Shown one piece after another: positions 12,214-23,711 of a stretch of DNA of 64,000 nt. Under the pieces are notes generated by a model. The model saw nothing but the letters and a program-made list of their open reading frames with translations, ran no database searches and was not told the origin of the DNA. Each line of letters begins with the position of its first letter. Position 1 is the stretch's first letter. Origin of the DNA: Lotus japonicus (Eukaryota; Streptophyta; Magnoliopsida; Fabales; Fabaceae); assembly GCF_012489685.1 (NCBI RefSeq), contig NC_080043.1:83778292-83842291 (forward strand), written 5' to 3'. The position numbers and the translations under genes were made by a program.

Positions 12214-12704
12214 CTGTTCAGACTTCAGCACAGACCAACAAGAAAATGGTCAACCAATCAATGCCATAACATTGCAGAGTATAATATAGTTCTGGCTTCA
12301 TTTTGATTTGCATTCAACAGTAAAGTTAATCCACAAAACCAACACGTGTTACAACTTCATCACAATCTTATGATGCTTTTAGATATAAAATTGAACTACT
12401 AAACACAACGAAAGTCCTAATTTTTCTTCAAGTATTGAATCTCAATGTGCTAGAGAGAGAGTATACCATTAGCTGGTCCTGTTTTCTTGAGTAGAGGCAT
12501 CAAATTGTTCTAATTAGATTTTTGGGACTTCTAAAAGGAGCAATTGAAATCCTTCCCCATAACATGTTCTAATTAAATTTTTGGGACTTACAAACATCAA
12601 ATTGTTTCATTGTTCAGAAATAAGCACAGGCTTTAATAGCAATGAAAAGAAAAATAGAGCACATAAGATGGAAAATGACAGCAAAAATAAAAACGGTTAC
12701 GAAC

Positions 12705-12953
12705 CTTGACAATGGCAGGGGAAGGTGCGGAGACAAGGCGGGCAGCAGAAGGTGTGTTGCGCCGTGAGATGCAGTCACGCTCGAGTGGAAGGGCTCGGTG
12801 AAGATGAAGCAGAACCCACTCGAGCTTGAGTGATGGAAGTGATGTCGAAGACGAAGCAGCGGAAGGAAAGTGCGGTTTGACTAATGGAAGCACGGTGATG
12901 AGAAGACGAAGTAGAGCAGAAGGTGCGGTGCGGTTATTGTGTGATGTTGGCAT
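12705..12953 (-). CDS. Possible first exon of chimeric CACTA-borne transcript
   Basis: Minus-strand ORF beginning MPTSHNNRTAPSALL and running to SAPSPAIVK, where a GT donor (AAG|GTTCG) follows. It is more GC-rich than the flanks, and the upstream minus-strand sequence (13040-13065) contains aaaccctagc, a word common in plant 5' leaders. It is rich in Ser, Leu, Pro and Arg and loosely transit-peptide-like, but I do not recognise it. In the captured-gene model it would be spliced toward the KASII exon at 12213. Could equally be non-coding captured DNA. Confidence 0.35.
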
Positions 12954-13302
12954 AGTGAAGATGAAAAGCAGCGAGCTAGGGATTAGATCCAGAAGCTTGG
13001 GCGCTAGTATACAGAGGGAAAAGAGAAGACCTGCGCGAGAATGAGAAAAGCTTTGCTAGGGTTTTGAATTTTCAGAAGGCAAAGCACGATTGGCAAAATA
13101 GAAACGTGGGTAGAAGAAACCTGGGCAGCGGTTCATGTACCCGCTACTAAGTGCCGATATTTTTATTTGGGTAGCGTTTCCGCTACTAAACAAATATTTT
13201 TGCTAATTTTTTATTTTTTATAGAACTTGGGTAAGACTTGGGCAGCGGTTAAATGGAACCGCTACCCCATTGCCGCTGCCCAAAGCCTTTTTTGTGGTAG
13301 TG

Positions 13303-13328
13303 TTAGTTGTTTACTCTTTATCTCAACA
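13303..13328 (+). repeat. 5' LTR of copia element, right portion
   Basis: ttagttgtttactctttatc followed by tcaaca resumes the LTR after the CACTA insertion and corresponds to 18785-18811. The sequence just downstream, aacacgttatcagcacga, is in the primer-binding-site position. Confidence 0.75.
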
Positions 13329-13490
13329 AACACGTTATCAGCACGATAGTCTCTCCATAAAATTCTCAATTCCTAAGTGAAAGAGTAAGTATCACTTCGA
13401 GAGTAAGTACCACATCCATGTGGAAAATTATAATTTTATAATATTTGTTTTCTTCTTCTTTCTTCTTCTTCTTCTTCTTCGAATCATTTA

Positions 13491-14067
13491 TCTATGAGTC
13501 AAAAGTACTATAGTAATAAGCATGAATCCTGAAGATTCATAGCCTTACAGTCCAGAAGTACTGTAATTGAATTAATTGAATTATTTTGCATGAATCAGGA
13601 AGATTCATAGCCTTACAGTCCAGAAGCACTGTAATTGAATTATTTTGCATGAATCAGGAAGATTCATAGCCTTACAGTCCAGAAGCACTGTAATAATAAA
13701 GAATCCTGAAGATTCATAGCCTACAATCCAGAAGCATTGTAGTTGAAATATTTTGAATGAATCTTCACTACGTGTCTAGAAGTACCGTAGTAATAAATAT
13801 GAATCCTGAAGATTCATAACCTACGAGTCCGGAAGTACCGTAGTTGATTTTTAAAATATGAATCCGGAAGATTCATAGACTATGAGTATAAAAGTACCAT
13901 TATAATTTTTTTTTATGAATCATGAAGATTCATAACCTACGAGTCGAGAAGTACCGTAGTGCAATTTTTTTTTTAATTTGAATCCTGAAGATTCATATCC
14001 TACGAGTCCATAAGAATTGTATTGAGATATATTCTCTTTGAGCTATGAGTTCAGGAGTACCATAGCA
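13491..14067 (+). repeat. About ten diverged tandem repeats in copia leader
   Basis: Units of roughly 55-75 bp alternate two short palindromic modules: gaatcctgaagattc (arms GAATC/GATTC) and tacgagtccagaagtaccgta (arms TACgg/ccGTA). Copies can be read near 13521, 13590, 13649, 13701, 13758, 13800, 13859, 13915, 13979 and 14040. They lie between the LTR and the first pol remnants, where gag leader or 5' gag would be. Modules are more alike than the surrounding decayed DNA. Confidence 0.75.
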
Positions 14068-15299
14068 TGAATACACAAAAAAAAAAGTTCATGAAGAACT
14101 AGAAACTAATATGGATACTTGAATGTAAGAGAGAAATTGCTCTGCATCTCTTTACATATCATCTTCATTCCTTCCTTGATGTGTATGGAGTATTATTGAA
14201 TCTTGCCACTAAAGTGGAAGAGATAAAGAAAGGTCATGAGATACATCAAGAAGAGATCAAGAAAAGAATCATAAAATATACTATATTTAAATATTTTAAA
14301 TTGAATTGATCTCTTTAATTTTGTTACTTTTAAATATTGTGCTATCAATTTTGTCACATTTTCTTCTTCTTCTTCTCAAAACTATCAATTATTAAAGTCG
14401 TTTCTTTTCCATATTTTTTTTTTAATATGTGGATATCTTTTTATTATACTCATTGATTCATAAAGGAATATATTCTCAATTTACGTTTATAATGAGTGCT
14501 TGATTTTAAAACTAGATACTACGGAAAATTTTTATATGATATCAATTGATTTTGAAGCTCTTAATAAAACTAGAATCGAAGGGTAATTGTAGAAATATTT
14601 GTATGTGGATGTACTATTTTATTTAGTACATAAATCTTTATTAAATCTTAAAGGATTTTTTTTTAAAGTGTAAATATTTATGAGATCATGAAGAGAGTAT
14701 ATTTAAGAATAATTCTATGAGTTTGTTATAAAATTATTTTCGTTATTTATGACAAACAAATTTATTTACATGTATTTGAACTTCCTTTTTGTATGATAAA
14801 AGAATATTTAAACAAACTTAGTTGTTTGAAATAAACAAAAGAAGACCTTATAGTCTTTTGTCAATACATTATAGTTCCTGAAGAACTATATCGTTATCAT
14901 TGATCAAGTTGATTGAAAGATATGTATCTATCATGTAAGCTACAGAAGTAGCTATATTAAGGAAGGATTGAGATATTTCCTGAAGTGAATATCTCAACAA
15001 ACATGACAAAAGTTGTGATCATTTATATCAACGCATGGTTAAATGTCCCTGAAGGACATCCAATGACATATATGGTATTGTTTCATGAAATGAAACTTTT
15101 GTGGTGGCTCTCTAGAAGAAGCCTATGAAATTTCAAAGCAATATTTTAAAATGGATCATTGACACTCTTGAATAGATCCATAGATCAATAACATTATATT
15201 TTTGCAAGAAACAACCCAAATGCGGTTGTAATCATAGAAGTGATATTTTAATCAATGGTTGATGTGACCATGATAATGACTCCTTATATCGGAAGTCTT

Positions 15300-18200
15300 C
15301 CTGACACAATGTGGTGGTCAGTCGACGTGTCCTATTGGCACGGTGATGAAGCAAATTGCAGTGCAATTGCTAATAGCTTGCTGAGGGGGAGCATAATAAT
15401 GTGTTTGTGACTCACACTTAGGGGGAGAATGTTGAGAATTAAAGTGTGAGTTACAGTCTCACATTGGCGCATGATCTCATGCTTTCTACTCCCCTTATCA
15501 CCCCCTAAATTGATATCAAAGTATACAAATATAAAGAGCATATATAAACATTGTTGCTAGATATTGCTTGGATCGGTAGTAATCCAGAGATGTCAAACCT
15601 ATTGAGTTTTTTCATGCGATGGATATGCGTTAAAGGAAATTATGAGATGTAATACTCATCTTGTGACACAACTGTCATGTACACAAATTCCTTATTAATT
15701 TGAAAGTCTTGAAGGACTTTATTTACATCTAATTGATGTAACGATAAACTATGGGTTGAAAATATCAAAATCCTTAAAGGATTTAAAACGTCAGAAAATT
15801 TTACTTCAAACATTGAAGTATTATTTTGAATGAGAAAGTTCTATATATGGAACAAAGTGAATGTGATTGGCATGACCGGTTAGACCATCCCGAGTCTTAT
15901 GATGCGAAAGTATATGAATTCATATGAGCACTCATCGAAGAACCTGAAGATTCTTCAATATAATGAATTCTTATATCTTGTTCTCATGACCAATTAATAA
16001 TTGGTAAAATATATGAGTTTGAATCCCGCATACTCTTGAGTATATTAGATGCGATACATGTGCACGTATTCACTCTTTTTAAGAGTCATTTAAGTATTTC
16101 ATAAATTTATCGATGCATCGACTAAATGACCTAATATATGTCATCAACTCTCAATATTGATAGAGTGAAAATTCCAACCTTGATCAAGTTGGTAAATGAC
16201 ATGATTTTGAATATCTAGTTGCACATGTTCGTATTCAAATGATCTAGCTGATTTGTTTAATTAAACGCCTCATATTTATGGCTAGATAATTACATATGAG
16301 AACAAATAGCCTTATTTATGGACATGTGATTTTGCAATTAGCAGCATTGACACGCATCAAGCCAACAATTCATTAGAATTCTCCCCATTGTAATTGGTTC
16401 ATGGTCAGGAACCTAATATCTCTCAACTAAGAATTCTCAATGTGCGTTATATATTTTCAATTGCTCCACCACAACGCACTAAGGTGATACCACAAGGAAA
16501 GCTGAGATTATGTAATCAATTTGAGCCATTACCGATAGATATTTCATATCTTACTTGTTGTTTCTCAGCATTAGGGGGAGATGAAATTAAGCAGCTCTGA
16601 AAATTTGTAAAGAATGCATATGTATACTCGCACTATGAACCAGAAGTTCAAAAGATGCATTCTCTGACCTAAAAGGAATTATTAAATTCCTTATATGCTG
16701 CAAATACCCTTCTCTAACTTGATATCCCAGTTGGAAAATTTGTCATTATTATTAGGTTAAGGCATGCCTAAAACTTGGTTCAACAATATATATCCTAGAG
16801 AAGGATGATGGTCTTGTTGAGGAGGCAAACTATCTTGAAAAGTGTAGAGACTACAAAAATGTTTATTCCTCCTGAAGAGGTTCAGGTACCTGTAATTATT
16901 TATTTAAGAGATCTCATATGATTATGTCTCTACAAGTTAACACAAGGAACCAAGAACATGAAGAATTGTCGACATGGTGAAGTAGCGCTCAATATTAGAA
17001 ATATGTGCGAGAATCTTGAACCCGAAAATGAATGGGTGTGATTGACCATAAATAGAAAGAAGCAATTCATTTGCTGAATTTAAGGGTCTTTGGACCTCAT
17101 ATCTATACCCTAAAGGTATAAAGACGATAAGGCTTAAAGAGTCTTTGTAGTAAAGTGAAATAATGTTGTCATATTTAAGTCAAACAAGTGACAATCGTGG
17201 TGGATATTTGGAGTTACAACTTATTGGTATGGCTCACTTGAGATTGATATCTCTATAAAACTCCTTGAAGATTGTAAGATGCCTAAAGCACACAATTCAT
17301 GTTCTCAACAATGAACAAATTACTAGATTGAGGCAATCTAGATGATTATTTTCTTAAGGACGGTCACAAAAATGACCCAACAATCTCATGCATATTTATG
17401 ATGAGATATGAGATTGTTTATGTCATAATTAATGTTTATGACAATGATTTATTGAGACTCTAGAAGAGCTCACAAAAGCTGTAGATTTGCTAAAGAAAGA
17501 ATTTGAGATAAAAGAGTTGAGAATGAAACTTTTGTCCAGCCTTATCAATTGAGTATCTAAAGGATGAGGTATTTATGTACCAAAGGACTTATATTGCAAA
17601 GGTACTAAAATGATTCTATATGGACAAATCATGTCCACTGTGTACTCTATTGATTTTAAGGTCATTAAATGCAAATAAAGATCCTTTTAGACCTTGAGAA
17701 AAGAATGAAGAATTACTTGATCCTGAAGTACTATATCTTAGTGCTATCAAAGCATTATTGTATCTTGCTAGTCATACTCGACTTGATATATCATTTGCTA
17801 TTAACTTATTAGCAAGATATAGTTCTTCACCTACACAAAGACATTGGAATGGAAAACAAGTGTTTCGTTATCTTAAAGGCACATTAGATATGAGTTTATT
17901 TTTTCCCTTTATGTCCAAGCTTAATCTAATTGGTTATGCAGATGTTGGATATTTGTCTAAATATCTCAAACAGGTTACTTGTTTACATGTGGAGGAACAA
18001 CCATTTCATGGAGATCTGTGAAAGAAACTATGATAGCCACCTCAGCTAACCTTGCAGGAATATTAGCATTACATGAGGCAAGACGAGGATACGTTTGGCT
18101 GAGATTCGTGATTCAATGCGTACTTGATATTGGTGATTTGTCCTCTTGAAAGATGCCGCCAACAACTATATATGAAGATAATACTACATACACTACTCAA

Positions 18201-18415
18201 TCAAAAGAAGGATACATCATGAGAGATGGACAAAGCAAATATCACCGGAGCTTTTCTTCACTCATGATCTACAAAATAATTGTGACATAGACATCCAACA
18301 AATTCGCTCAAGTGATAATTTGACAGACTTATTTACGAAGACTCTTCCAACTACAACATATGAAAAGCTTGTGCAGAATGTGGGAGTTCGTCGGCCTAAA
18401 GATTTCAATTAAAAT
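15300..18415 (+). pseudogene. Broken copia polyprotein remnants
   Basis: Recognisable pieces in plus-strand order. Near 15855-15905, WHDRLDHPES is the GAG-pre-integrase motif. At 16394-16600, LVHGQEPNISQLRI...APPQRTK is the integrase C-terminal region. Around 17460-17520, ETLEELTKAVDLLKKEFEIK, and around 17750-17900, LLYLASHTRLDISFAINLLA and RHWNGKQVFRYLKGT, are RT/RNase H. Near 18350-18410, TTYEKLVQNVGVRR is the polyprotein end. Many stops and frame changes separate them. The N-terminal RT with the YVDD box was not found, so part is deleted or beyond recognition. Confidence 0.85.
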
Positions 18416-18612
18416 GCATTGTACTCTTTTTTCCTTAACCATGTTTTTTCCCATTGGGTTTTTCATGGTAGGGTTTTTAATGAGGCAATGTACAAAGACG
18501 AACTATAGAATGATGTACTCTTTTTCCTTCACTAGGTTTTTATCCCACACTGGGTTTTCCTAGTAAGGTTTTAATGAGGCACATTCTTAAGGGATGGTCA
18601 TCTAAGGGGGAG

Positions 18613-18811
18613 TGTTATGAATATTTGGATGCCCATCAGAGTTAGGAGTCCATGGGCCATGCCCACATGTATACTTGTTCAACACTCTAAACCTAATAGT
18701 ATAAATACAAGGGAGTCTGCACCTAGCAGAGCATCTCCATCACACTATTTCTCTATCTTTTGTTCCTCTATTCTCCTCTCTTATTTAGTTGTTTACTCTT
18801 TATTCATAACA
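18613..18811 (+). repeat. 3' LTR of copia element
   Basis: 199 bp, TGTTATGAATA...TATTCATAACA, followed by the CACAT target duplication. Complete, unlike the 5' copy. Confidence 0.9.
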
Positions 18812-18816
18812 CACAT

Positions 18817-19755
18817 TTCTTTTTCTTTTTTATCTTATTTTTCATACATTTTTTCTTCTTATATCTCTCTTTTACTCTTATATAATCATCTATCATATTT
18901 CTCTTATTCATTTCTTAACTCACCAGGTTGTATTTTTACTTTTTAGTGTGTGAGCAAAACATTATTTTTTATTTTTTATTTTTGCATCTCATGCTAAGAA
19001 TAAATTTTTCTCCAAAAAAAAAAAAACTTTTAAAAAATATTATACTTATCACAAATCTAGCTACTTTTGATAAAAAAAAATGTTTTAACACAATGTAGTT
19101 ATTTTCAACTAAACTCTATATTAAACAAGCATTAAAATTCCAAGGGCTATGTTTCTTTGATTGCTTACACCATTTTAAAACTCCAATCATCATTTCCCTG
19201 AGAGATGAACAGAGAAGCATGTGTGTTTAATTTTTTATCAAATTGAGATTTGAGAAGAGAGAGTATTGATTGTAACCCAACAAAATAATGTGGAAAAAAT
19301 CATTAATCATGTATAAAAGGTGTAAAATTTGAATGAGGAGAGCACATCTTTGAAATCATAGTAGCACACGTTTCATTGCGATGATCATTGTCCATTTAGT
19401 GCTAAGGGTAAGGGGTCCTAATCCTTCAATTTTGCGCACGGGCATTGTGCCTCTTCCAGATGAATGGTGGGTACTCATCCTAGTGCTCAACCGAACCCAT
19501 AATTCCACTCTCTTTAGCTGAGCCGTTCAATTAATTCCATGATTTCCATCCAACCCTACCATATTCTTCTTCAGCGTGCGTGCGTTTGGATATGCTTTAA
19601 TTTCAATTCACATTAGCACACATTTCAGTGGTTTAAAAAAAACACATTTTATATAAATAAAAGAGTTGATTAGATGAAAGGTTAATTAGTTTCAGACTTC
19701 CAATAATATATATAGCTGCATTTAAATTTACCAAGGATTTTTTTTTTTAAGTTTG
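18817..19755. other. Intergenic, no gene seen
   Basis: T-rich then AT-rich sequence. No supported ORF or repeat pair. Confidence 0.5.
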
Positions 19756-19800
19756 TATTCCTTAAGAAAAAGTATTTGAAATAGAGAAATAGGATACGGC

Positions 19801-19935
19801 ACCCGACAGTGTAAATTTTTTTTACACCATCAACCGACTAGATTGTAAGGATGTGTCACGTTAATTAATGAAATTAAATAAAAAAAGGATTTTCTCACAT
19901 TCTTAAAATCTGATTGGTTGACGGTGTAAAAAGTT
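19801..19935. mobile_element. Diverged copy of the 9.05-kb hairpin MITE
   Basis: Left arm acccgacagtgtaaattttt and right arm ttggttgacggtgtaaaaa share the words tttacaccatcaaccgac, gattgtaaggatgtg and aaatctgattggttgacggt with 9046-9210. A flanking segment of about 35 bp (gtattccttaagaaaaagta then tttgaaata) is present on both sides (near 19755-19790 and 19939-19975). Confidence 0.65.
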
Positions 19936-20159
19936 AGTATTCCTTGAAGAAAAAAAGTATTTGAAATAAAGATAAATGACGGGATAGTTCTAACATGTTC
20001 CATTTTGTCTAGTGGTCCACGTGGTGAGTCTAGTCATCTAAGTGGAGTCCACGTGAACTTTTTCAAATTGGTTTTGATCCTTCAAATTTCTTTCATCAGT
20101 TTTGGCCGGTCTTTCTCCCCTCTCCCTTTCCCCTTCTTATTCTTTCTCTTTGTTCCAGT

Positions 20160-20560
20160 TGATTACTAAGTTAAAAGGCTCAATAGCATTGCAGTCGACC
20201 CAAATGACTCGATTTTAAGCAAATGTCATAAGGGTGGATTGGATGACTTAGTAAAGGAACATCTCGTCTCATCCAATGTCCGAGAGGGCGCACGACGATT
20301 GAGATACAACCTCTAGTAAGGTATCCTAGAGCCAATTGTACGCTTGAAATTAAAGCGTCTTCCTAAATACTTCCCTTTGACCTGGAGAGGCAATGACAAC
20401 ATGCATCGAGCTTATAAATATAGGTGTAGTCGTTCATTTACAGAATATGCTATTCATTCTAGCAAATCTTGAAGTCATTTTTAGACTTTGAGACTCACTT
20501 TTTACTCTCTTGCTAACTTAAGTGTCAGAGTGTCTTTTGCAGGTAGCCCCCACGCCATGG
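20160..20560 (+). repeat. Possible solo-LTR remnant of a gypsy-type element
   Basis: A TATA-like word (cttataaatatagg near 20410) is followed about 110 bp later by acttaagtgtcagagtgtct then tttgcaggtagccccc. This string resembles the downstream end of legume Ty3/gypsy LTRs as I know them. No second LTR or pol sequence was found, so the call is tentative. Confidence 0.3.
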
Positions 20561-20939
20561 TCCAACAACTCCACATTGCACTCCTCGCCACTCTTGACTG
20601 TGCTCTGTTGTAGAGACCGAGGAGAATCTTTGAGTTTAATTTTACTTTGGGAAGAACATTTTTCCTCCGCCCACCCATTAGCACACCTACCACCAAACCC
20701 CACCCCTCAAAGCACTCTTCCTCTTCATCCCCCTCTGCCCCCTCCCACATTCACCTTTCTTCTTTTTTGCTACACTCCATAGCCATCTCTAGTATCTAGT
20801 CACCATTTCACCGAGAAGCCCATCTTGGAGCCACACACATGCTGGTGAACTAACCAAAACACCCAAGTTACTCAAACCTGAGCCACCATAACTTTTCATG
20901 CAATCCTCTCAAAAATCACTCAAACCTAAGCCTCTACTA

Positions 20940-21426
20940 GGCAATGGGTAGAGTATAAACCCGCCAGATGGGTATGGATTAGTGGGTACGGATGCATGTA
21001 CGGGTACTATAGTACGCAACCCGCCTCATACGCGCGCACACTTTATTAATTATTTTTATTATACATATACACCCACTTGGAAGTATATATATCAACAAAC
21101 TAAACTCAAGTTATAATTTTTTAACTTACTCTTTTAAAAATGAATGATTTTGCTTATTAAATATTTGGATAATTTTTTGTATTTTTAATTAATGTTTTTA
21201 TTCTATAATAGTAGTTATATTATTTTCTGTTGGAGAATGAAAATTGTATATTTCGTTAACTAAATTGCGGGTATTGGGTACGGGTACATGCATATAGGTA
21301 CTCAGAGGGTACGAAGACGGACATTCAAATTGCTACCCACGCGGGTATTGCGACGAGTACGAGTATCTTTTGAAAACGCGGGTACGGAGATAAGTACTAT
21401 AGTACCCTACCGGCCTACCCATTGCC
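20940..21426. mobile_element. TIR element/MITE with GGCAATGGGTA ends
   Basis: The left end ggcaatgggtagag and right end ctacccattgcc are inverted. Both subterminal zones carry repeated ggtacggg/cccgtacc words and the palindrome gtactatagtac. The interior is AT-rich and non-coding. Length about 487 bp. The ends recall hAT-type MITEs, but no 8-bp target duplication was verified. Confidence 0.55.
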
Positions 21427-22037
21427 ATCTCTCACCTATATTTTCTGAGGGAATATGATATATTAACATTGATTTAAAGTGGAATTGCTTTCATTAAAAA
21501 GTGATCAAATGTTTATTTAAAAATATAAAAAATTTATGAGAATGAGAAATGTTTTAAACGGGTTATAATCAGACCAAGGATTATACTACTATTACTATAA
21601 AAAGAGTTATGATATATACACACATATCCACTTTTTTTTCATTTTCATTGCTATTTATTTCTCTTTTCTCTATTAATCAAATCATCTATCACATTTTTAT
21701 TTTCTCTCTCCTTGCTTCTTATATCTCTCTTACTCCACCTCTCCACACCTCAAAATGAGGTGTGAAGATATAATTATTCCTATAAAAACAAAACATTAAA
21801 GATTGGTAGAGACATCTAAAATATATGTAAAGAAATATAATAAATGAGATATAAGATTTGATATGAATGGAAGAGAATTGTTTTGAGTACTAAGGGATTG
21901 AGCGTATGGAGAAATATTTATATTTGTTAAGAAACAGTTACTCATTTGATGTCATGTTAGATTCTTGGAGAATTCATCTTAGCTAACAATGGTAGAATAC
22001 ATTGAGAAATTAAAAAAAGAAAGAGAAAGATGATGAA
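21427..22037. other. Intergenic, no gene seen
   Basis: AT-rich, no supported feature. Confidence 0.5.
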
Positions 22038-23025
22038 GTCTTCGGTGGGTCAGCTTGTTTAGTGAAGCACCATGGTTCACTCCATTTTACTGTCTTAAAA
22101 TATAAAAATAACCTTTTAACAAATAGATATTCCAAAAATACCATTTTCTCTTTTCCACCACACCTCCTCCGCCATGTATCTTCCGGCCACCACACCATGT
22201 CCAGCAAAGCAATAATCGTGATAGGTCATGGGTCCAATTTCTTTGCTGTGGACCTTGGTCCCTCTGCTCCCAACTCTTTTATTTTTTCTGGTTTTTAGAT
22301 CTGTGTTCCTCTCACTGGTTTTAGATCTGTCTCATCCCTTCGATTATGGCTTTGATTGAGATAGTTTTCCTTCGATTAATCCGGTAAACACCGTCATCAC
22401 AACTAGTTCACATCCTCTTCTTCGCCACCATGTAGCCTCCCTTCTCCGCCTATGCACTTAGTTCTGGCTGCCGAAGATGAGATGAGAATCTGGAGATGGA
22501 GAGGATAAGAGGCCATCATCAACAACTTTTGTCGACTTCTTCTTCACCGAAATTAGCCCTCCGTGCTTCTCACTTCCGCGACAACCATTATTGCCGGCGG
22601 CGATGCTGGAAGCGGCAAGCGAGTACAGATCTGAGCAGATTTGGAAGACAACGACTCTCTCTGGAAACCTCAGCGATGTAAACGATGGTTGCGGAATCCT
22701 GATTGTGGTTCTGTCATTGGAGATCTTGGTGGTGTTGGTCGACATCGGGGTTGAAAGATCTCCACCGGAATCACACGTTTCTGCTGAACTTGACGTCACG
22801 GCGGAGAGCTTGGAGGAGGTGCTACCGGCGAACTTCTGGTCCTAGTGTCGTCGTACATGAAACCAGAAGCTTCTAGAGCGTGGAGCTATGGAGGAAAAGG
22901 ACATTATTGGAAATGTCGTTTTAAAACTGATAAAATCTAAACCATTGAAATTTTTAATAATATATCTAACGGTGTATATAAAAGTGAACCACCGTGGTTC
23001 ATTTTTCAACTGAACCACGGAAGAC
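22038..23025. mobile_element. TIR transposon with GC-rich, gene-like interior (unclassified, MULE-like)
   Basis: The left end (gtcttcggtgggtcagcttg and on through the accatggttcact word) matches the reverse complement of the right end (gtcttccgtggttcagttga and on) over about 42 bp with several mismatches. Between AT-rich subterminal zones lies a GC-rich block (22390-22850) with overlapping open frames on both strands, for example 22458-22799 on the minus strand, none with a recognised domain. The structure suggests a non-autonomous element carrying captured host DNA. No target duplication was found. Confidence 0.5.
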
Positions 23026-23711
23026 AACACCGAGAAAGATACCAAAAAAATTGTATATAAATGTTGTTATTATTTGATGATACATAAATCATGAACTGAA
23101 AATAGAAACAAAGAAATTTCTCCTCCAAAGTCACACGCGTGTAGGATAGGAAGGAACCGATGGGGAGGAGGAGGACAGTGAATCAAATCGAAGGTGCCAG
23201 TGCCCCCCACTGGCTCACACACACGTCATACGCATTATGATTACAAAAAGACAAAAATGTTTCCCATGAAAGCACAGTACCAGACACCAGTACTATTATA
23301 GCTGTCTGTCACTGCAGCAGAGTACTCACTGCCCGGAGGGTTCCGCCACGTGTTGCCGGTGACATTGGCCTTGGGTGGGGTTTTGGATGACGGTAACTCA
23401 ACGCAACGAGACATCCAGACGCAACGAGACATCCAGATTCTGATCGATCTTCCCGTGGAAACAACAAATCATGATGTTGCTTTGCTTTGCTTTGCTTTGT
23501 TAGCACGCGAAGAGAAGACCCTAATTGGCTGCCTCGGCTACACCTCGAACATTGGGTCATTTGCCTCCAACTTCCCCCAACTCATCTCCAATTAAGTCAT
23601 TAACCTTCAACATGTGTCGTTCAAGGTTTTCTTTAGAATAGTAAATAACTAAATATGAAGAGTTCAAGTTTTTCTTTAGAATAGTAAATAACTAAATATG
23701 AAGAGTAAACA
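23026..23711. other. GC-rich intergenic tract with small tandem duplications
   Basis: Contains a G-box CACGTG (near 23345), two copies of caacgagacatccagac-like sequence (near 23400), repeated tttgc (near 23478-23500) and a 42-43-bp tandem duplication (tttctttagaatagtaaata then actaaatatgaagagt, at about 23626-23705). Could be a promoter or a non-coding transcript, but no coding region is supported. Confidence 0.4.

Larger units (their letters stand above)
10326..13302 (-). mobile_element. Non-autonomous CACTA (En/Spm) transposon with captured host exons
   Basis: The left end is CACTACCACAAAAAAGGCCT; the reverse complement of the right end is CACTACCACAAAAAAGGCTT, a TIR of about 18 bp. The 3-bp target duplication TTA is at 10323-10325 and 13303-13305. 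Subterminal repeats of the word gggtagcggtt, in both orientations, cluster within about 200 bp of each end (for example near 10348, 10369, 10417, 10453 on the left; 13119-13265 on the right), as expected for TNPA-type binding sites. No transposase homology was found. The interior instead carries minus-strand exons of a host KASII gene plus unidentified exons. The element lies inside the copia 5' LTR, so it inserted later than the copia element. Confidence 0.9.
10153..18811 (+). mobile_element. Degenerate Ty1/copia LTR retrotransposon with nested CACTA element
   Basis: The 5' LTR begins at 10153, is interrupted at 10326-13302 by a CACTA element and ends near 13328. The 3' LTR is 18613-18811 (199 bp) with perfect terminal inverted repeats TGTTATGAATA/TATTCATAACA. 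Direct repeats CACAT at 10148-10152 and 18812-18816 are the target duplication. The first six bases (TGTTAT) of the 5' LTR are missing. The interior has copia pol remnants in the order GAG-pre-integrase, integrase end, RT and RNase H, all broken by stops and frameshifts, so the copy is dead. A polypurine tract (aaggggga, about 18604-18611) precedes the 3' LTR. The lineage may be Ale/Retrofit-like, from the RNase H wording; this is inference. Confidence 0.9.

Noticed and set aside
13491..14067. Regularly spaced repeats that could be mistaken for a CRISPR array
   Set aside because: The window is a plant nuclear genome, repeats are diverged and abut each other without unique spacers of constant size, and they lie inside a retroelement.
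20502..20782. Overlapping small ORFs on both strands
   Set aside because: Lie at the end of a probable LTR remnant; composition is Pro-rich or Gly-rich without any recognised motif.
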